NCBI RefSeq assembly: GCF_001866005.1 | Contig: NZ_MLQR01000001.1 | Span: 597,106-661,105, forward strand | DNA from: Anaerobacillus alkalilacustris | GTDB taxonomy: Bacteria; Bacillota; Bacilli; Bacillales; Anaerobacillaceae | Direction of reading: 5' to 3' | DNA length: 64,000 nt | Shown: positions 25,438-34,492 of the stretch, piece by piece | How the letters are laid out: every line of letters starts with the position of its first letter | Position numbering within the stretch: position 1 is the first letter of the stretch | Made by a program: the position numbers and the translations under genes | The notes under the pieces: generated by a model | What the model saw: only the letters and a program-made list of their open reading frames with translations | What the model was told of the DNA's origin: nothing | Database searches by the model: none

Positions 25438-26745
25438 ATGAAAATCAAAAATATTTTTAATGTGTTAGCAACTGCCGCGTTATCCGTTGGTATTCTTGCA
25501 GCTTGTTCAGCACCACCACAAAGTGCACCGCCAGTGAATACTACTGTCGCTGAAGAGAAGAGTGGAGAAACTCAAGATGTTGAATTTGAAATCATTCCTG
25601 AAGAAGGTGCAGAATTACTCATATGGGACAATGGTGATACTCATCGCGAGTGGGCAGAATATGTTGCTGAAAAATTCACAGAAGAATATGGTGTCCCAGT
25701 AACGGTAGCAGAAGTAGGTCATACTGATGCACCGGGTATATTGCAAACAGATGGACCGGCGGGTCTTGGAGCGGATGTATTTGCAGGTGCACATGACCAT
25801 GCAGGAAACATGGATTCTGCAGGTCTAATTATAGAAAACTTCTTTCCAGAGTATTATGAAGAAAAATTCATGGATGCAGCTGTCCTTGGGACATCAGTAA
25901 ATGATACAATCTTCGGCTATCCATATGCGATTGAAACATATGCCCTTTATTACAATAAAGATCTTGTTGATGAAGTTCCAGAAACATTTGAAGAAGTACT
26001 AAAAATATCAAAAGAATTTACAAACGTAAGAACTGACCATTACGGGATTATGTTTGAACCTGGTAACTATTACTTCGTTCATGCATTTTTAGGTGGATAT
26101 GGAGGCTTTATTTTTGGCGACGATAACACCGATCCTTCCGTAACTGGATTAAACAACGAAGGTGCAATTCGAGCAGGTGAATTTATGCGTGAAATTAGAG
26201 AAGCGAGTTTACCACTGAATTCAGAAGATATAACTGGTGACGTTATTGGAACGCTTTTCAACGAAAATCAAGTGATGTTCCGAATTTCTGGTCCTTGGGA
26301 TATTAGACCACATACTGAAGCAGAGGTTAACTTTGGTGTTGCACCATTACCATTACTAAGCAATGGTGAACGTCCAACAAGTTTTTCAGGTATCAAAGGT
26401 TATTACGTGAGCGCATACACTAATTACCCTGATGCTGCTGCGCTTTATGCAAAATTTGCAACGAGTGAAGAAATGCTTGAGAAACGTTTTGAAATGACAG
26501 GTGAATTACCACCACACTTAGATCTTCTTGAAAGTGAGGTAATTTTAGATAATCCAGTTTTAGCCGGTTTCTTAGAACAAGCACAATATGCACAACCTAT
26601 GCCAAATATTCCTGAAATGCAAATTGTATGGGGACCAATGGGTGATGCATTTATAAGCATTTGGAATACAGATCGCGACGTCCAAAGCATTTTAGATAGT
26701 GCTGTAGAACAACTTAGTGAGTCGATTGATATCTTAAACAAATAA
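25438..26745 (+). CDS. mdxE: Maltodextrin-binding lipoprotein (MdxE/MalE-like)
   Basis: Substrate-binding lipoprotein of the maltodextrin ABC importer, 435 residues. The signal peptide ends LAAC (Cys23). MalE-like features include ELLIWDNGDTHREWAEYVAE, GLGADVFAGAHDHAGNMDSAG and GYPYAIETYALYYNKDLV. ATG 25438 is chosen since GGGAGGGAT lies 8 nt upstream; a TTG at 25420 is in frame but unlikely. It is followed by MalF- and MalG-like permeases, the order of B. subtilis mdxEFG. A stem-loop without T-run separates it from the permeases, usual for lowering permease expression relative to the SBP. Confidence 0.9.
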   Translation: MKIKNIFNVLATAALSVGILAACSAPPQSAPPVNTTVAEEKSGETQDVEFEIIPEEGAELLIWDNGDTHREWAEYVAEKFTEEYGVPVTVAEVGHTDAPGILQTDGPAGLGADVFAGAHDHAGNMDSAGLIIENFFPEYYEEKFMDAAVLGTSVNDTIFGYPYAIETYALYYNKDLVDEVPETFEEVLKISKEFTNVRTDHYGIMFEPGNYYFVHAFLGGYGGFIFGDDNTDPSVTGLNNEGAIRAGEFMREIREASLPLNSEDITGDVIGTLFNENQVMFRISGPWDIRPHTEAEVNFGVAPLPLLSNGERPTSFSGIKGYYVSAYTNYPDAAALYAKFATSEEMLEKRFEMTGELPPHLDLLESEVILDNPVLAGFLEQAQYAQPMPNIPEMQIVWGPMGDAFISIWNTDRDVQSILDSAVEQLSESIDILNK

Positions 26746-26752
26746 TAAATTT

Positions 26753-26788
26753 AGGTTCCCAAGCTTAGAAATTCTAGATTGGGAACCT
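26753..26788 (+). promoter_or_regulatory. Intercistronic stem-loop between SBP and permease
   Basis: AGGTTCCCAA and TTGGGAACCT pair perfectly over 10 bp with a 16-nt loop. The stem is not followed by a T-run, so it is more likely an RNA-stabilising or partial attenuation structure than a full terminator. Confidence 0.65.
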
Positions 26789-26810
26789 TCAAATAAAGGT
26801 GGGACAAAAG

Positions 26811-28205
26811 ATGGTAGGATTACCGACTCCAGAATCAAAACCAAATGAAAATAAACCATTAGTAAATTTCATAAAAACCAAAGCTTTTATCGCTTTTTTA
26901 TTATCTTTTCTATTTATGGGATTGGGACAAATTTACAATCGACAAATTGTAAAAGGTCTTTTCTTCATAGTTCTATGGTTATACATCATCATTTTTTATT
27001 CGCAACCTTTTCAATGGGCGATGTGGGGACTTCGTACATTAGGAGAAGCACCTCAAATTCGTGAAAGAGGAAGAGTTGTTTTTGAAGGACACCATTCCAT
27101 TTTCTTAATGATAGAAGGAATTATCGCTATATTAATAGCGCTGATTATTGCATGTGTTTATATTATTAGTGTACGTGATGCTTATAAAGTCGGAAGAGCA
27201 AGAGATAAAGGGTTAGTACCACGAAACTTTAGACAATCATTAAAAAATAGTTGGGAGAACGGATTTGCCTATATTCTTTTAACTCCAACAGTCATTTTTA
27301 CGCTTTTCTTAACAATTTTACCTTTAGTCTTTTCTGTCATGATTGCGTTCACAAACTATTCAGGACCTAACTACCTACCGCCACGAAATTTAGTCGATTG
27401 GGTTGGCTTTCAGACCTTTATTGATCTATTCAATAGGAATTCATGGAGCAGAACGTTTTACGGTGTGTTTACATGGACAATTATTTGGGCGGTACTCACA
27501 ACTTTTACGACGTTCTTTCTAGGATTTTTCTACGCTGTATTGATCAATTCTGAAGGTGTGAAATTCAAACGGTTTTGGCGTGGAATATTTATTTTACCTT
27601 GGGCAATTCCTGCATTTGTTATGATTTTAATCATGCGTAATATCTTTAATGGTCAGTTTGGACCAATCAATAAATATATCAATAACTTAATAGATCAATT
27701 TCCGATTTTAGCAGAATGGGGACTTAGTGCAATTCCGTTTTTCTCTGATCCGACGTGGGCAAAAATAACGTTAGTCGGTGTGAACATGTGGTTTGGCTTC
27801 CCGTTTTGGATGATTTTGATGGCAGGAGTCATGACGGGGATTGATAAAGAACAGTATGAAGCTGCTGAAATTGATGGTGCTAGCGCTTGGCAAAAGTTTA
27901 AAAGTATTACGTTTCCAATTGTTATGTTTTCGACGTCACCATTATTAATTATGAGCTTTGCGGGTAATTTTAATAACTTTAATATGATCTACCTTTTTAC
28001 AGAGGGACGTCCGACAAATCCAGATTATAGTTATGCAGGCTCGACAGATATCTTGATTAGTTGGATTTATAAAATGACCTTTGATCATAACCAATTTGCT
28101 ATGGCATCTGCAGTTGGACTATTAATTTTTATTGTAGTGGCAATTTTCTCTGTTTGGAACTTTAGTAAAACAAGAGCATTTAAAGAAGAGGATATGATGA
28201 AATGA
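26811..28205 (+). CDS. mdxF: Maltodextrin ABC transporter permease (MdxF/MalF-like)
   Basis: Integral membrane permease, 464 residues, larger than the plain MalF type because of an N-terminal membrane module (FLFMGLGQIYNRQIVKGLFF, about residues 20-130) before the transport domain. The transport domain begins at AYILLTPTVIFTLFLTILPL. The EAA loop is YEAAEIDGASAWQKFKSITF. ATG 26811 follows AAAGGTGGGA; GTG 26799 in frame lies inside that site. The stop overlaps the mdxG start (ATGA). Confidence 0.9.
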   Translation: MVGLPTPESKPNENKPLVNFIKTKAFIAFLLSFLFMGLGQIYNRQIVKGLFFIVLWLYIIIFYSQPFQWAMWGLRTLGEAPQIRERGRVVFEGHHSIFLMIEGIIAILIALIIACVYIISVRDAYKVGRARDKGLVPRNFRQSLKNSWENGFAYILLTPTVIFTLFLTILPLVFSVMIAFTNYSGPNYLPPRNLVDWVGFQTFIDLFNRNSWSRTFYGVFTWTIIWAVLTTFTTFFLGFFYAVLINSEGVKFKRFWRGIFILPWAIPAFVMILIMRNIFNGQFGPINKYINNLIDQFPILAEWGLSAIPFFSDPTWAKITLVGVNMWFGFPFWMILMAGVMTGIDKEQYEAAEIDGASAWQKFKSITFPIVMFSTSPLLIMSFAGNFNNFNMIYLFTEGRPTNPDYSYAGSTDILISWIYKMTFDHNQFAMASAVGLLIFIVVAIFSVWNFSKTRAFKEEDMMK

Positions 28206-29041
28206 TGAATAAAAAAATAAAGAAATTTATCCGGATGTTTGCCATATATGGAGTGCTAATAGTCACGAGTATTATGATTTTATATCCTGTTTACTTTGTT
28301 ATTATAGGTTCACTAAACCCTGGAAATACGCTTTTTGCAACGAGTTTATTTCCTGAAAACTTATCACTTCGCCACTATATCTATTTGTTTACCGAAACCG
28401 ACTATGCACGTTGGTATATGAATACTCTTAAAATTGCTTTTTGGAATATGATTATATCGACCTTTTTAGTTCTAACTGCAGCTTATGCTTTTTCACGTTT
28501 CCGTTTTCCGGGCAGACGAGCTGGTTTGATGACCATCTTGGTACTACAAATGTTTCCGAGTTTTATGGCGATGATCGCCATCTATATTTTACTTCTACAA
28601 ATGAATCTTTTAGATAATCATTGGGGCTTAATTTTAGTTTACGCAGGTGGATCAATCCCATTTGGAGCATGGCTTGTAAAAGGCTATTTCGATGGAATGC
28701 CAAGAAGTTTAGAAGAAGCTGCAAAAATGGATGGAGCTGGACATTTAACGATCTTTTTTAGAATTATGATGCCTCTTTCAATGCCAATCATGGTATTTAT
28801 TGCGGTAATGAACTTTATTGGACCATGGATGGACTTTATTTTAGCAAGACTTGTACTTAGGACGGATACTAATAAAACGTTAGCTGTTGGCCTTTTTGAG
28901 ATGGTACAAGGACTTGGTAACACGGAATTTACTACGTTTGCTGCAGGGGCAGTACTTGTAGCTGTTCCAATAACGATTTTATTTATGGTACTTCAAAAAC
29001 CATTAACAGAAGGGTTAAGAGCAGGAGCGAATAAAGGCTAA
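28202..29041 (+). CDS. mdxG: Maltodextrin ABC transporter permease (MdxG/MalG-like)
   Basis: Integral membrane permease, 279 residues, six membrane segments, normal MalG length. The EAA motif is LEEAAKMDGAGHLTIFFRIM. The ATGA overlap couples it to mdxF. A weak hairpin at 29105-29127 follows, and the secreted amylase begins 140 nt later, so amylase may partly depend on read-through. Confidence 0.92.
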   Translation: MMNKKIKKFIRMFAIYGVLIVTSIMILYPVYFVIIGSLNPGNTLFATSLFPENLSLRHYIYLFTETDYARWYMNTLKIAFWNMIISTFLVLTAAYAFSRFRFPGRRAGLMTILVLQMFPSFMAMIAIYILLLQMNLLDNHWGLILVYAGGSIPFGAWLVKGYFDGMPRSLEEAAKMDGAGHLTIFFRIMMPLSMPIMVFIAVMNFIGPWMDFILARLVLRTDTNKTLAVGLFEMVQGLGNTEFTTFAAGAVLVAVPITILFMVLQKPLTEGLRAGANKG

Positions 29042-29104
29042 ATTCTTTAAATTCGTCTAAAATTTCGCGGTGGAAAATAATTGTATGAAACAGTAGTTTT
29101 GATG

Positions 29105-29135
29105 AGAGTCTCTTAGAAGGAGACTCTTATTCTCT
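29105..29135 (+). terminator. Hairpin after mdxG, possible weak terminator
   Basis: AGAGTCTC and GAGACTCT form an 8-bp stem with a 7-nt loop, followed by TATTCTC rather than a pure T-run. Confidence 0.5.
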
Positions 29136-29181
29136 ATATTTTTCGTTTGTTTTTAAAAGAATAATAACAGGAGCTGAATTT

Positions 29182-30762
29182 ATGTTAAAAAAGAAAAAAA
29201 GATTAGTTTTAACAGTCGTACTTGCAGTCATATTTTTGTTGGTTGGTTGTTCAGACAAAACAAATAACCAAATAACATTTGAAAGGGGAAATCTGAAAAC
29301 AATTGAGCCGCATGGTGTCTATTATGAAATATTTATTAGAGCTTTTTATGATTCAACAGGAGATGGAATTGGGGACTTCAAAGGAGCCACATCCAAACTT
29401 GATTATTTACAAGAGTTGGGTGTAGAAGGAATTTGGTTAATGCCAATTAATCCATCGCCTAGTTATCATGGATATGATGTCATTGATTATATGGATGTAA
29501 ACCCGGAACATGGAACGCTCGATGACTTTAAAGAGTTTATTGAAGAAGCACACAAAAGAGGGATCAAAGTAATTAAAGACCTTGTGATAAATCATTCAAG
29601 TCAAGAACATCCATGGTTTCAAGCAGCACTTAAAAATGATGAGAGATACCGTGATTTTTATGTTTGGGCAGATGAAGATACAAACACTAGTCAACGTGGA
29701 GAATGGGGGCAGCAAGTTTGGCACGGTACAGGGAATAATATTTACGAAGGTGTGTTTTGGGATGGCATGCCTGATTTGAATATCGATCATCCAAAGGTCA
29801 GAGAAGAAATTTATGAAATAGGACGTTTTTGGCTTGAAGAAGTTGGCGTTGATGGTTTCAGGTTGGACGCTGCCAAACATATATATAGTATATACCATGG
29901 AAGTGATTATCAAGAGAAAAATCATCAGTTTTGGAGAGAATTTAGAAGTGAAATGGAAGAAGTAAATCCTGAAGTAATCCTAGTAGGAGAAATTTGGGAT
30001 ACAGCAACAGTCGTTGCTCCATATTTAGATGGTGGTCTACAATCAGCCTTTAATTTTGATTTATCTGATAAAATTTTAGCTTCTGTAAGGTCTGAAGCTG
30101 ACGCTGGGTTAGTGACAGAACTTGAAAGAACAAGAAACTATTTCAATAAAATGTCTGAAGACTTTATCGATTCAACTTTTATTACCAATCATGATATGAA
30201 CCGTGTGATGAGTGAACTAAATAATAATATGAACCATGCAAAAATGGCCGCAGCATTATTATTAACATTACCAGGAAATCCGTATATTTATTACGGGGAA
30301 GAAATTGGCATGGTAGGTAAGAAACCAGATGAAGATATTCGTTTGCCGATGAGGTGGTATGAAGATCCTAAGGGAGCAGGTCAAACAACGTGGAGGATAG
30401 ATCGGTATCATAGTAGTGAAAATGGAATTGATGTAGAAACTCAAATGCAAGATGAAAATTCCTTATTAAATCATTATAAAGAATTGATTTATGCACGAAG
30501 ATCTAGTGAAGCGTTAATTGCAGGAGAAATAAAAAGTACACGTATAAGTGAGCGAGGCATCTTGTCCTTTGAACGAGCAACTGACAATGAAGGGAAACTC
30601 GTTGTACACAATTTAACAAGTGAAATAAAAGTAATAGACCTTGAAGGTGATTTGAGTAAATATCAAAAATACTTTTTTCACATTGGGAATATTGAGGAAA
30701 TTGAATTAAACAATAATGTCTTAAAGATACCAGCCTATACTACAGTAATATTACAAAAATAA
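29182..30762 (+). CDS. Secreted lipoprotein alpha-amylase (GH13)
   Basis: Surface alpha-amylase family enzyme, 526 residues. The lipoprotein signal has lipobox LLVGC (Cys23). All four GH13 regions are visible: KDLVINHSS, GVDGFRLDAAKH with nucleophile Asp229, LVGEIWDT with acid/base Glu270, and FITNHDMNR with Asp338. A short C-terminal beta domain ends in PAYTTVILQ. It resembles lipoprotein amylases of GH13 subfamily 36, which cut starch and dextrins at the cell surface. Its place after mdxEFG suggests it feeds maltodextrins to that importer (inference). CAGGAGCTG lies before the ATG. A strong terminator follows. Confidence 0.9.
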   Translation: MLKKKKRLVLTVVLAVIFLLVGCSDKTNNQITFERGNLKTIEPHGVYYEIFIRAFYDSTGDGIGDFKGATSKLDYLQELGVEGIWLMPINPSPSYHGYDVIDYMDVNPEHGTLDDFKEFIEEAHKRGIKVIKDLVINHSSQEHPWFQAALKNDERYRDFYVWADEDTNTSQRGEWGQQVWHGTGNNIYEGVFWDGMPDLNIDHPKVREEIYEIGRFWLEEVGVDGFRLDAAKHIYSIYHGSDYQEKNHQFWREFRSEMEEVNPEVILVGEIWDTATVVAPYLDGGLQSAFNFDLSDKILASVRSEADAGLVTELERTRNYFNKMSEDFIDSTFITNHDMNRVMSELNNNMNHAKMAAALLLTLPGNPYIYYGEEIGMVGKKPDEDIRLPMRWYEDPKGAGQTTWRIDRYHSSENGIDVETQMQDENSLLNHYKELIYARRSSEALIAGEIKSTRISERGILSFERATDNEGKLVVHNLTSEIKVIDLEGDLSKYQKYFFHIGNIEEIELNNNVLKIPAYTTVILQK

Positions 30763-30780
30763 AGAGCTGACATTTAAAAT

Positions 30781-30820
30781 AAAAAACACCATCTTAATTA
30801 ATGATTAAGTGGTGTTTTTT
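30781..30820 (+). terminator. Terminator after alpha-amylase
   Basis: AAAAAACACCA pairs with TGGTGTTTTTT, with an inner CTTAAT/ATTAAG stem; T-rich tail. Confidence 0.85.
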
Positions 30821-30881
30821 CACACTTTTAGAAGGTTGAAATTATTGAAGGAGAGTACCGGATGTAACGTTTTTATATAAA

Positions 30882-31019
30882 GGTGTCTTTTTTTACTACG
30901 TTATATAGAAATAAGACACCGTTTTTTATTGTATAAATAACGACGAGAGATTAATCGTAATATAAGACACTATGATATTTGTGGAAACGGTTTCTAACAG
31001 TTGATTAACGATAGATAAT
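30882..31019 (+). promoter_or_regulatory. Composite promoter module 5, extended form with cre box, upstream of sensor kinase 2
   Basis: GGTGTCTT (30882-30889), 23 nt, AAGACACC (30913-30920), then AAGACACT (30964-30971) exactly 51 nt start to start, 17 nt, GGTTTCTA (30989-30996), 17 nt, GATAAT (31014-31019). The cre box GTGGAAACGGTTTCT (30981-30995, first base off) covers the -35 region. The same extended geometry recurs at 35852-35989. Confidence 0.7.
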
Positions 31020-31156
31020 AAGTGTGTGTTACTCTATAGTGAGGGGAACAATATTATATCCAATGAAGCTAGTATGTAGGACAAGTCATATTCCTTTAAC
31101 ATAACAACAAATTTATGAATGGTAAAACAGAAATTATGTATAAAAAGAGTGATAAG

Positions 31157-32953
31157 ATGATCAATAATAATATGAAAAAAACTCAATTTGCGACAAAGGT
31201 TATTTTGGGTATTTTAATTGTAAGCTTAATTCCCACCTTGTTTATTAGTATTTTCTTTTATGTGTCATCTTCTAACATAATAAAAGAAAATGTAAGAGAA
31301 TCTTCCATCCAAATTACCCGTCAAGCAGCAGATTCGCTCTCAAACATTTTGACAACCGGAAGTGATATGTCGGATCTTATCTATAGTAGTGAAAAGCTTC
31401 AGGAGATAGTTAAAATGGATTTGGATCAGGAACTTCCTGACCGTGTTCGTCAGCAAAACAATGAACTGATGAATTCATTCTTAAGCGTCCATATTCATTC
31501 AAACTCACTTGTCAAGATGATTTATGTATTAAAAGAAGAAGGAACCATTTGGGTAAGTCGTTATTTTTCATGGGAAAAATTCTATCAGACTAATCTAAAT
31601 AGGTTAGATTGGGTAATTGGTTCAATTGAATTAAATGGACAGTTGTTTTGGGAGGGGCTTCAATATGAACGATTTAGTGGTTTAGAAGAAAGCACTGAAT
31701 TGGTCTTACCGATTAGTCGGGTAATGAAAGATTTCGATACTTTAAATAATATTGCTTACATCCAAGTTTTTCTTGATGGAAATGCTGTTCTTGATAATAT
31801 AAATCAGCTTAAATTAGGAAAAACAGGGCGTTTTTTCGTTGTTGATCAACAAGGAAAAATCATGATTGATTCAGATATGGAGAAGATCAATCAAACGATT
31901 GCAAATGAACAGTTATATCATCGTATAGTGGACAGAGAAGAGATAGAATTTGAGTATATAGAAGAGGGCATTAAATACTATGGAGTAAAACAACCACTTG
32001 CTAACGGTTGGAAGATAGTAGGGATTGTTCCGATCAAAGAAATCACTGATCAATTATTATCAACTCAAAAGGTCGTTATTTTTTCATCTGTTATTTTCTT
32101 TATATTAGCTATTTTAATTGGTTACTTCTTTGCTAATCGAGTTACAAATCCAATTAAAGTCCTTACGAGTCAAATGAAGCTTGTTGGAGAAGGGGAGCTC
32201 AATGTTAGAACAAGTGTACAAACATCCGATGAAATTGGGTTGATGAGCATGGAGTTTAACCGGATGCTCGACAAAGTTGAACGCTTAATGGAGCAGGTGG
32301 AAAAGGAACAAATTCAAAAAAAAGAAGCAGAATTACGGGCGGTTAAACACCGAATTAATCCACATTTTTTATTTAATACACTAAGTACAGTTAGGTGGTT
32401 AGTTAATTTTAAACAAATTGATCGTGCTAATAAGGCTTTGACTGCATTAACAAGGCTACTTGAAGCAAATATGGGTAAAAAAGGGACGTTTGTTACCGTT
32501 CAAGAAGAATTAGACATCATAGAAAAATTTATAGCCATTATGCAAATTCGTTACGATCAAACGTTTCATCTTCATATAGATATTGATGTTGATGTGTATG
32601 AATTTCTTATACCGCAGATGCTTCTACAACCAATAGTTGAAAATGCAATTTTTCATGGGATTGTGCCGACTGGTAAGGAAGGTAACATTCATATTTCTGG
32701 ACAAAAAGTAGAAAATGGTGTTGTATTAGTCATCCGTGATAACGGTAGAGGGATGGAGATGGAAAAATTAAATGCGCTTCAACAGTCTACTGTCGTATCT
32801 AATGCGTCTATTGGCATCGGTTTACTTCATGTATTTGACTCAGTCAACCTATATTTCACATCAGATTCAAAAGTTGAAATTAATAGTAGTAAGGATGGAA
32901 CAAGCGTAAAATTGATCTTGAAACCAGAAAATAGAGGTGATAAGCGTGTATAA
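31157..32953 (+). CDS. YesM-type sensor histidine kinase 2
   Basis: Membrane sensor kinase, 598 residues from ATG 31157 (AAGAGTGAT upstream); the in-frame ATG 31115 has no ribosome binding site. Membrane segment 1 contains VILGILIVSLIPTLFISIFF, then an extracellular dCache-type domain (LGKTGRFFVVDQQGKIMIDS), membrane segment 2 (VIFFILAILIGYFF), and HAMP (NPIKVLTSQMKLVGEGELNV). The phospho-acceptor His sits in HRINPHFLFNTLSTVRW (codon 32363-32365). HATPase boxes are LQPIVENAIFHGI, DNGRGM and IGIGLLHVFDSVNLYF. It overlaps the regulator gene. Strong similarity to kinase 1 over the full length shows the kinase/regulator/SBP unit was duplicated. Confidence 0.93.
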   Translation: MINNNMKKTQFATKVILGILIVSLIPTLFISIFFYVSSSNIIKENVRESSIQITRQAADSLSNILTTGSDMSDLIYSSEKLQEIVKMDLDQELPDRVRQQNNELMNSFLSVHIHSNSLVKMIYVLKEEGTIWVSRYFSWEKFYQTNLNRLDWVIGSIELNGQLFWEGLQYERFSGLEESTELVLPISRVMKDFDTLNNIAYIQVFLDGNAVLDNINQLKLGKTGRFFVVDQQGKIMIDSDMEKINQTIANEQLYHRIVDREEIEFEYIEEGIKYYGVKQPLANGWKIVGIVPIKEITDQLLSTQKVVIFSSVIFFILAILIGYFFANRVTNPIKVLTSQMKLVGEGELNVRTSVQTSDEIGLMSMEFNRMLDKVERLMEQVEKEQIQKKEAELRAVKHRINPHFLFNTLSTVRWLVNFKQIDRANKALTALTRLLEANMGKKGTFVTVQEELDIIEKFIAIMQIRYDQTFHLHIDIDVDVYEFLIPQMLLQPIVENAIFHGIVPTGKEGNIHISGQKVENGVVLVIRDNGRGMEMEKLNALQQSTVVSNASIGIGLLHVFDSVNLYFTSDSKVEINSSKDGTSVKLILKPENRGDKRV

Positions 32954-34481
32954 CGTTATGATTGTTGATGATGAGCCTGTTATTCGATTTGGTTTAAAGG
33001 CTTCGGTGGAATGGGAGAAAGAGGGATTAACTTTTTTAGGAGACTTTCCAAATGGAGAAGAGGCCTTGACAGTCATGATGGAAAACCATGTTGACATATT
33101 AATTACGGATATTAACATGCCCATCATGGATGGATTGACGTTAATGAAGAAAGCTTTGAAGCTCTACCCAAAATTAAAAGTTATATTAATTAGTAGTTAT
33201 AACGAGTTTGAATACGTCAAAGAGGGTATTAAATATGGGGCAATTGACTATGTATTAAAGCCAACATTAGAACAGGAAGAGTTTGTCGAATTAATTCAGA
33301 AGTGTGTTAAGCTCTTGAATGAAGAAAAGGAAGTTGAGACAAAACTAATGTTTGCTGATCAATCTACCAACTTGAATGAACGGAAAAAGCAAGAGCAAGA
33401 AATTAAACGTTTATTATTAAAAGGTAAAGCTTTTTCTCGTGATCATGAAATTTGTACGATGATGCCTGGTTCAATTCTTGTCATTTATATGAAAATGAAT
33501 GATTTAGCAATGATTGAAGAAAGATATGGGGTATTATACAAAAATTTTATTCTTGAAGAGATTCAAGAGCGTTTTTACTGCGAATTTGAGCGTGGGGTTT
33601 GCTTTTCAATTGGCGATGCAGATTTACTTTTTTTCATCAATACTGAACTTGATTCAAAAAAAATGATACATCAATTACAAGATGTATTGATTAAAGAGGC
33701 AGAGGTAAGTTTCTCATTTGGATATGATGTAATTTCAAAAATAGAAGAAGCTAGTGAAGGTATAAGGCGAAGTTCCCTAGCTTGTGAGAGACGTTTTTTT
33801 AACCCTGAAGAATCAGTATTTTCCTATGTGGAGCCAAAAGAAATTAGTGGAAAACGTTTGATGACAAATGAAATGAAGCAATTTATCATGCCAGTTGACC
33901 AAAATAAAGTAGCGATGTTTATGGAAAAAATGTACAACGAATGGAAGCAAGAGGAGTTGCAAGCTACAGTCATTAAGCAAGAAGCAAGTGATATATTATC
34001 TAGCTTATTTGTAGGTAAGTTAAATCTCTCAATACTAATTGATAAATGTCAGGAGCTCCAACAAGCAGAATCACTTGATGAATTAATTATTATACTTAAT
34101 AAAAATATTGCAGAATGTAATCAGCTGATATTAGAGCAAAGTCATAAACACAATAGTGATAATGAATTAATGGAAAGAGCCCTTAGTTATATTCACCAAC
34201 ACTATACTGAAGAGCTGACGCTTCAAAAAGTTGCTGATCATATTCATATAAGTAGAAATTATTTTAGTATATTGTTTAAACAGTTTAGTGATCAAAAGTT
34301 TATCGATTATGTGATTGAACTTCGAATAAAAAAGGCAACTGAATTGTTAATTCATACTTCATTAAAGGTTTATGAAGTTGGAGCCAAATCTGGTTTTAGA
34401 GATGTCAAATATTTTAGTAAATTATTTAAAAGAATGACGGGGTATTCACCTGTTGATTACCGGACAGAGCATCAAAAGTAG
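32946..34481 (+). CDS. YesN-type response regulator 2 (receiver plus AraC DNA-binding domain), intact
   Basis: 511 residues. The receiver shows MYNVMIVDDEP, phospho-acceptor Asp55 in ILITDINMPIMDGL and DYVLKPTLEQ. A long helical middle region leads to an AraC-type double helix-turn-helix at the C terminus: LTLQKVADHIHISRNYFSIL and VYEVGAKSGFRDVKYFSKLF, then TGYSPVDYR. GTG 32946 follows AGAGGTGAT and matches the start of regulator 1; GTG 32937 is in frame but within the ribosome site. It overlaps the kinase end by 8 nt. It is the only intact YesN-type regulator of this pair in the window and the best candidate for binding the AAGACACT modules (inference). Confidence 0.92.
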   Translation: MYNVMIVDDEPVIRFGLKASVEWEKEGLTFLGDFPNGEEALTVMMENHVDILITDINMPIMDGLTLMKKALKLYPKLKVILISSYNEFEYVKEGIKYGAIDYVLKPTLEQEEFVELIQKCVKLLNEEKEVETKLMFADQSTNLNERKKQEQEIKRLLLKGKAFSRDHEICTMMPGSILVIYMKMNDLAMIEERYGVLYKNFILEEIQERFYCEFERGVCFSIGDADLLFFINTELDSKKMIHQLQDVLIKEAEVSFSFGYDVISKIEEASEGIRRSSLACERRFFNPEESVFSYVEPKEISGKRLMTNEMKQFIMPVDQNKVAMFMEKMYNEWKQEELQATVIKQEASDILSSLFVGKLNLSILIDKCQELQQAESLDELIIILNKNIAECNQLILEQSHKHNSDNELMERALSYIHQHYTEELTLQKVADHIHISRNYFSILFKQFSDQKFIDYVIELRIKKATELLIHTSLKVYEVGAKSGFRDVKYFSKLFKRMTGYSPVDYRTEHQK

Positions 34482-34492
34482 GAGGTGGAATT

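Noticed and set aside
29596..29925. 109-codon minus-strand open frame
   Set aside because: Antisense to the alpha-amylase catalytic region; no ribosome site or family likeness.
30882..30930. GGTGTCTT/AAGACACC followed by TTTTTT read as a transcription terminator
   Set aside because: The same pair with the same 23-nt spacer at 35852-35890 lacks a T-run, and both keep a fixed 51-nt distance to the core site; a protein-binding array explains more. The amylase already has a terminator at 30781-30820.
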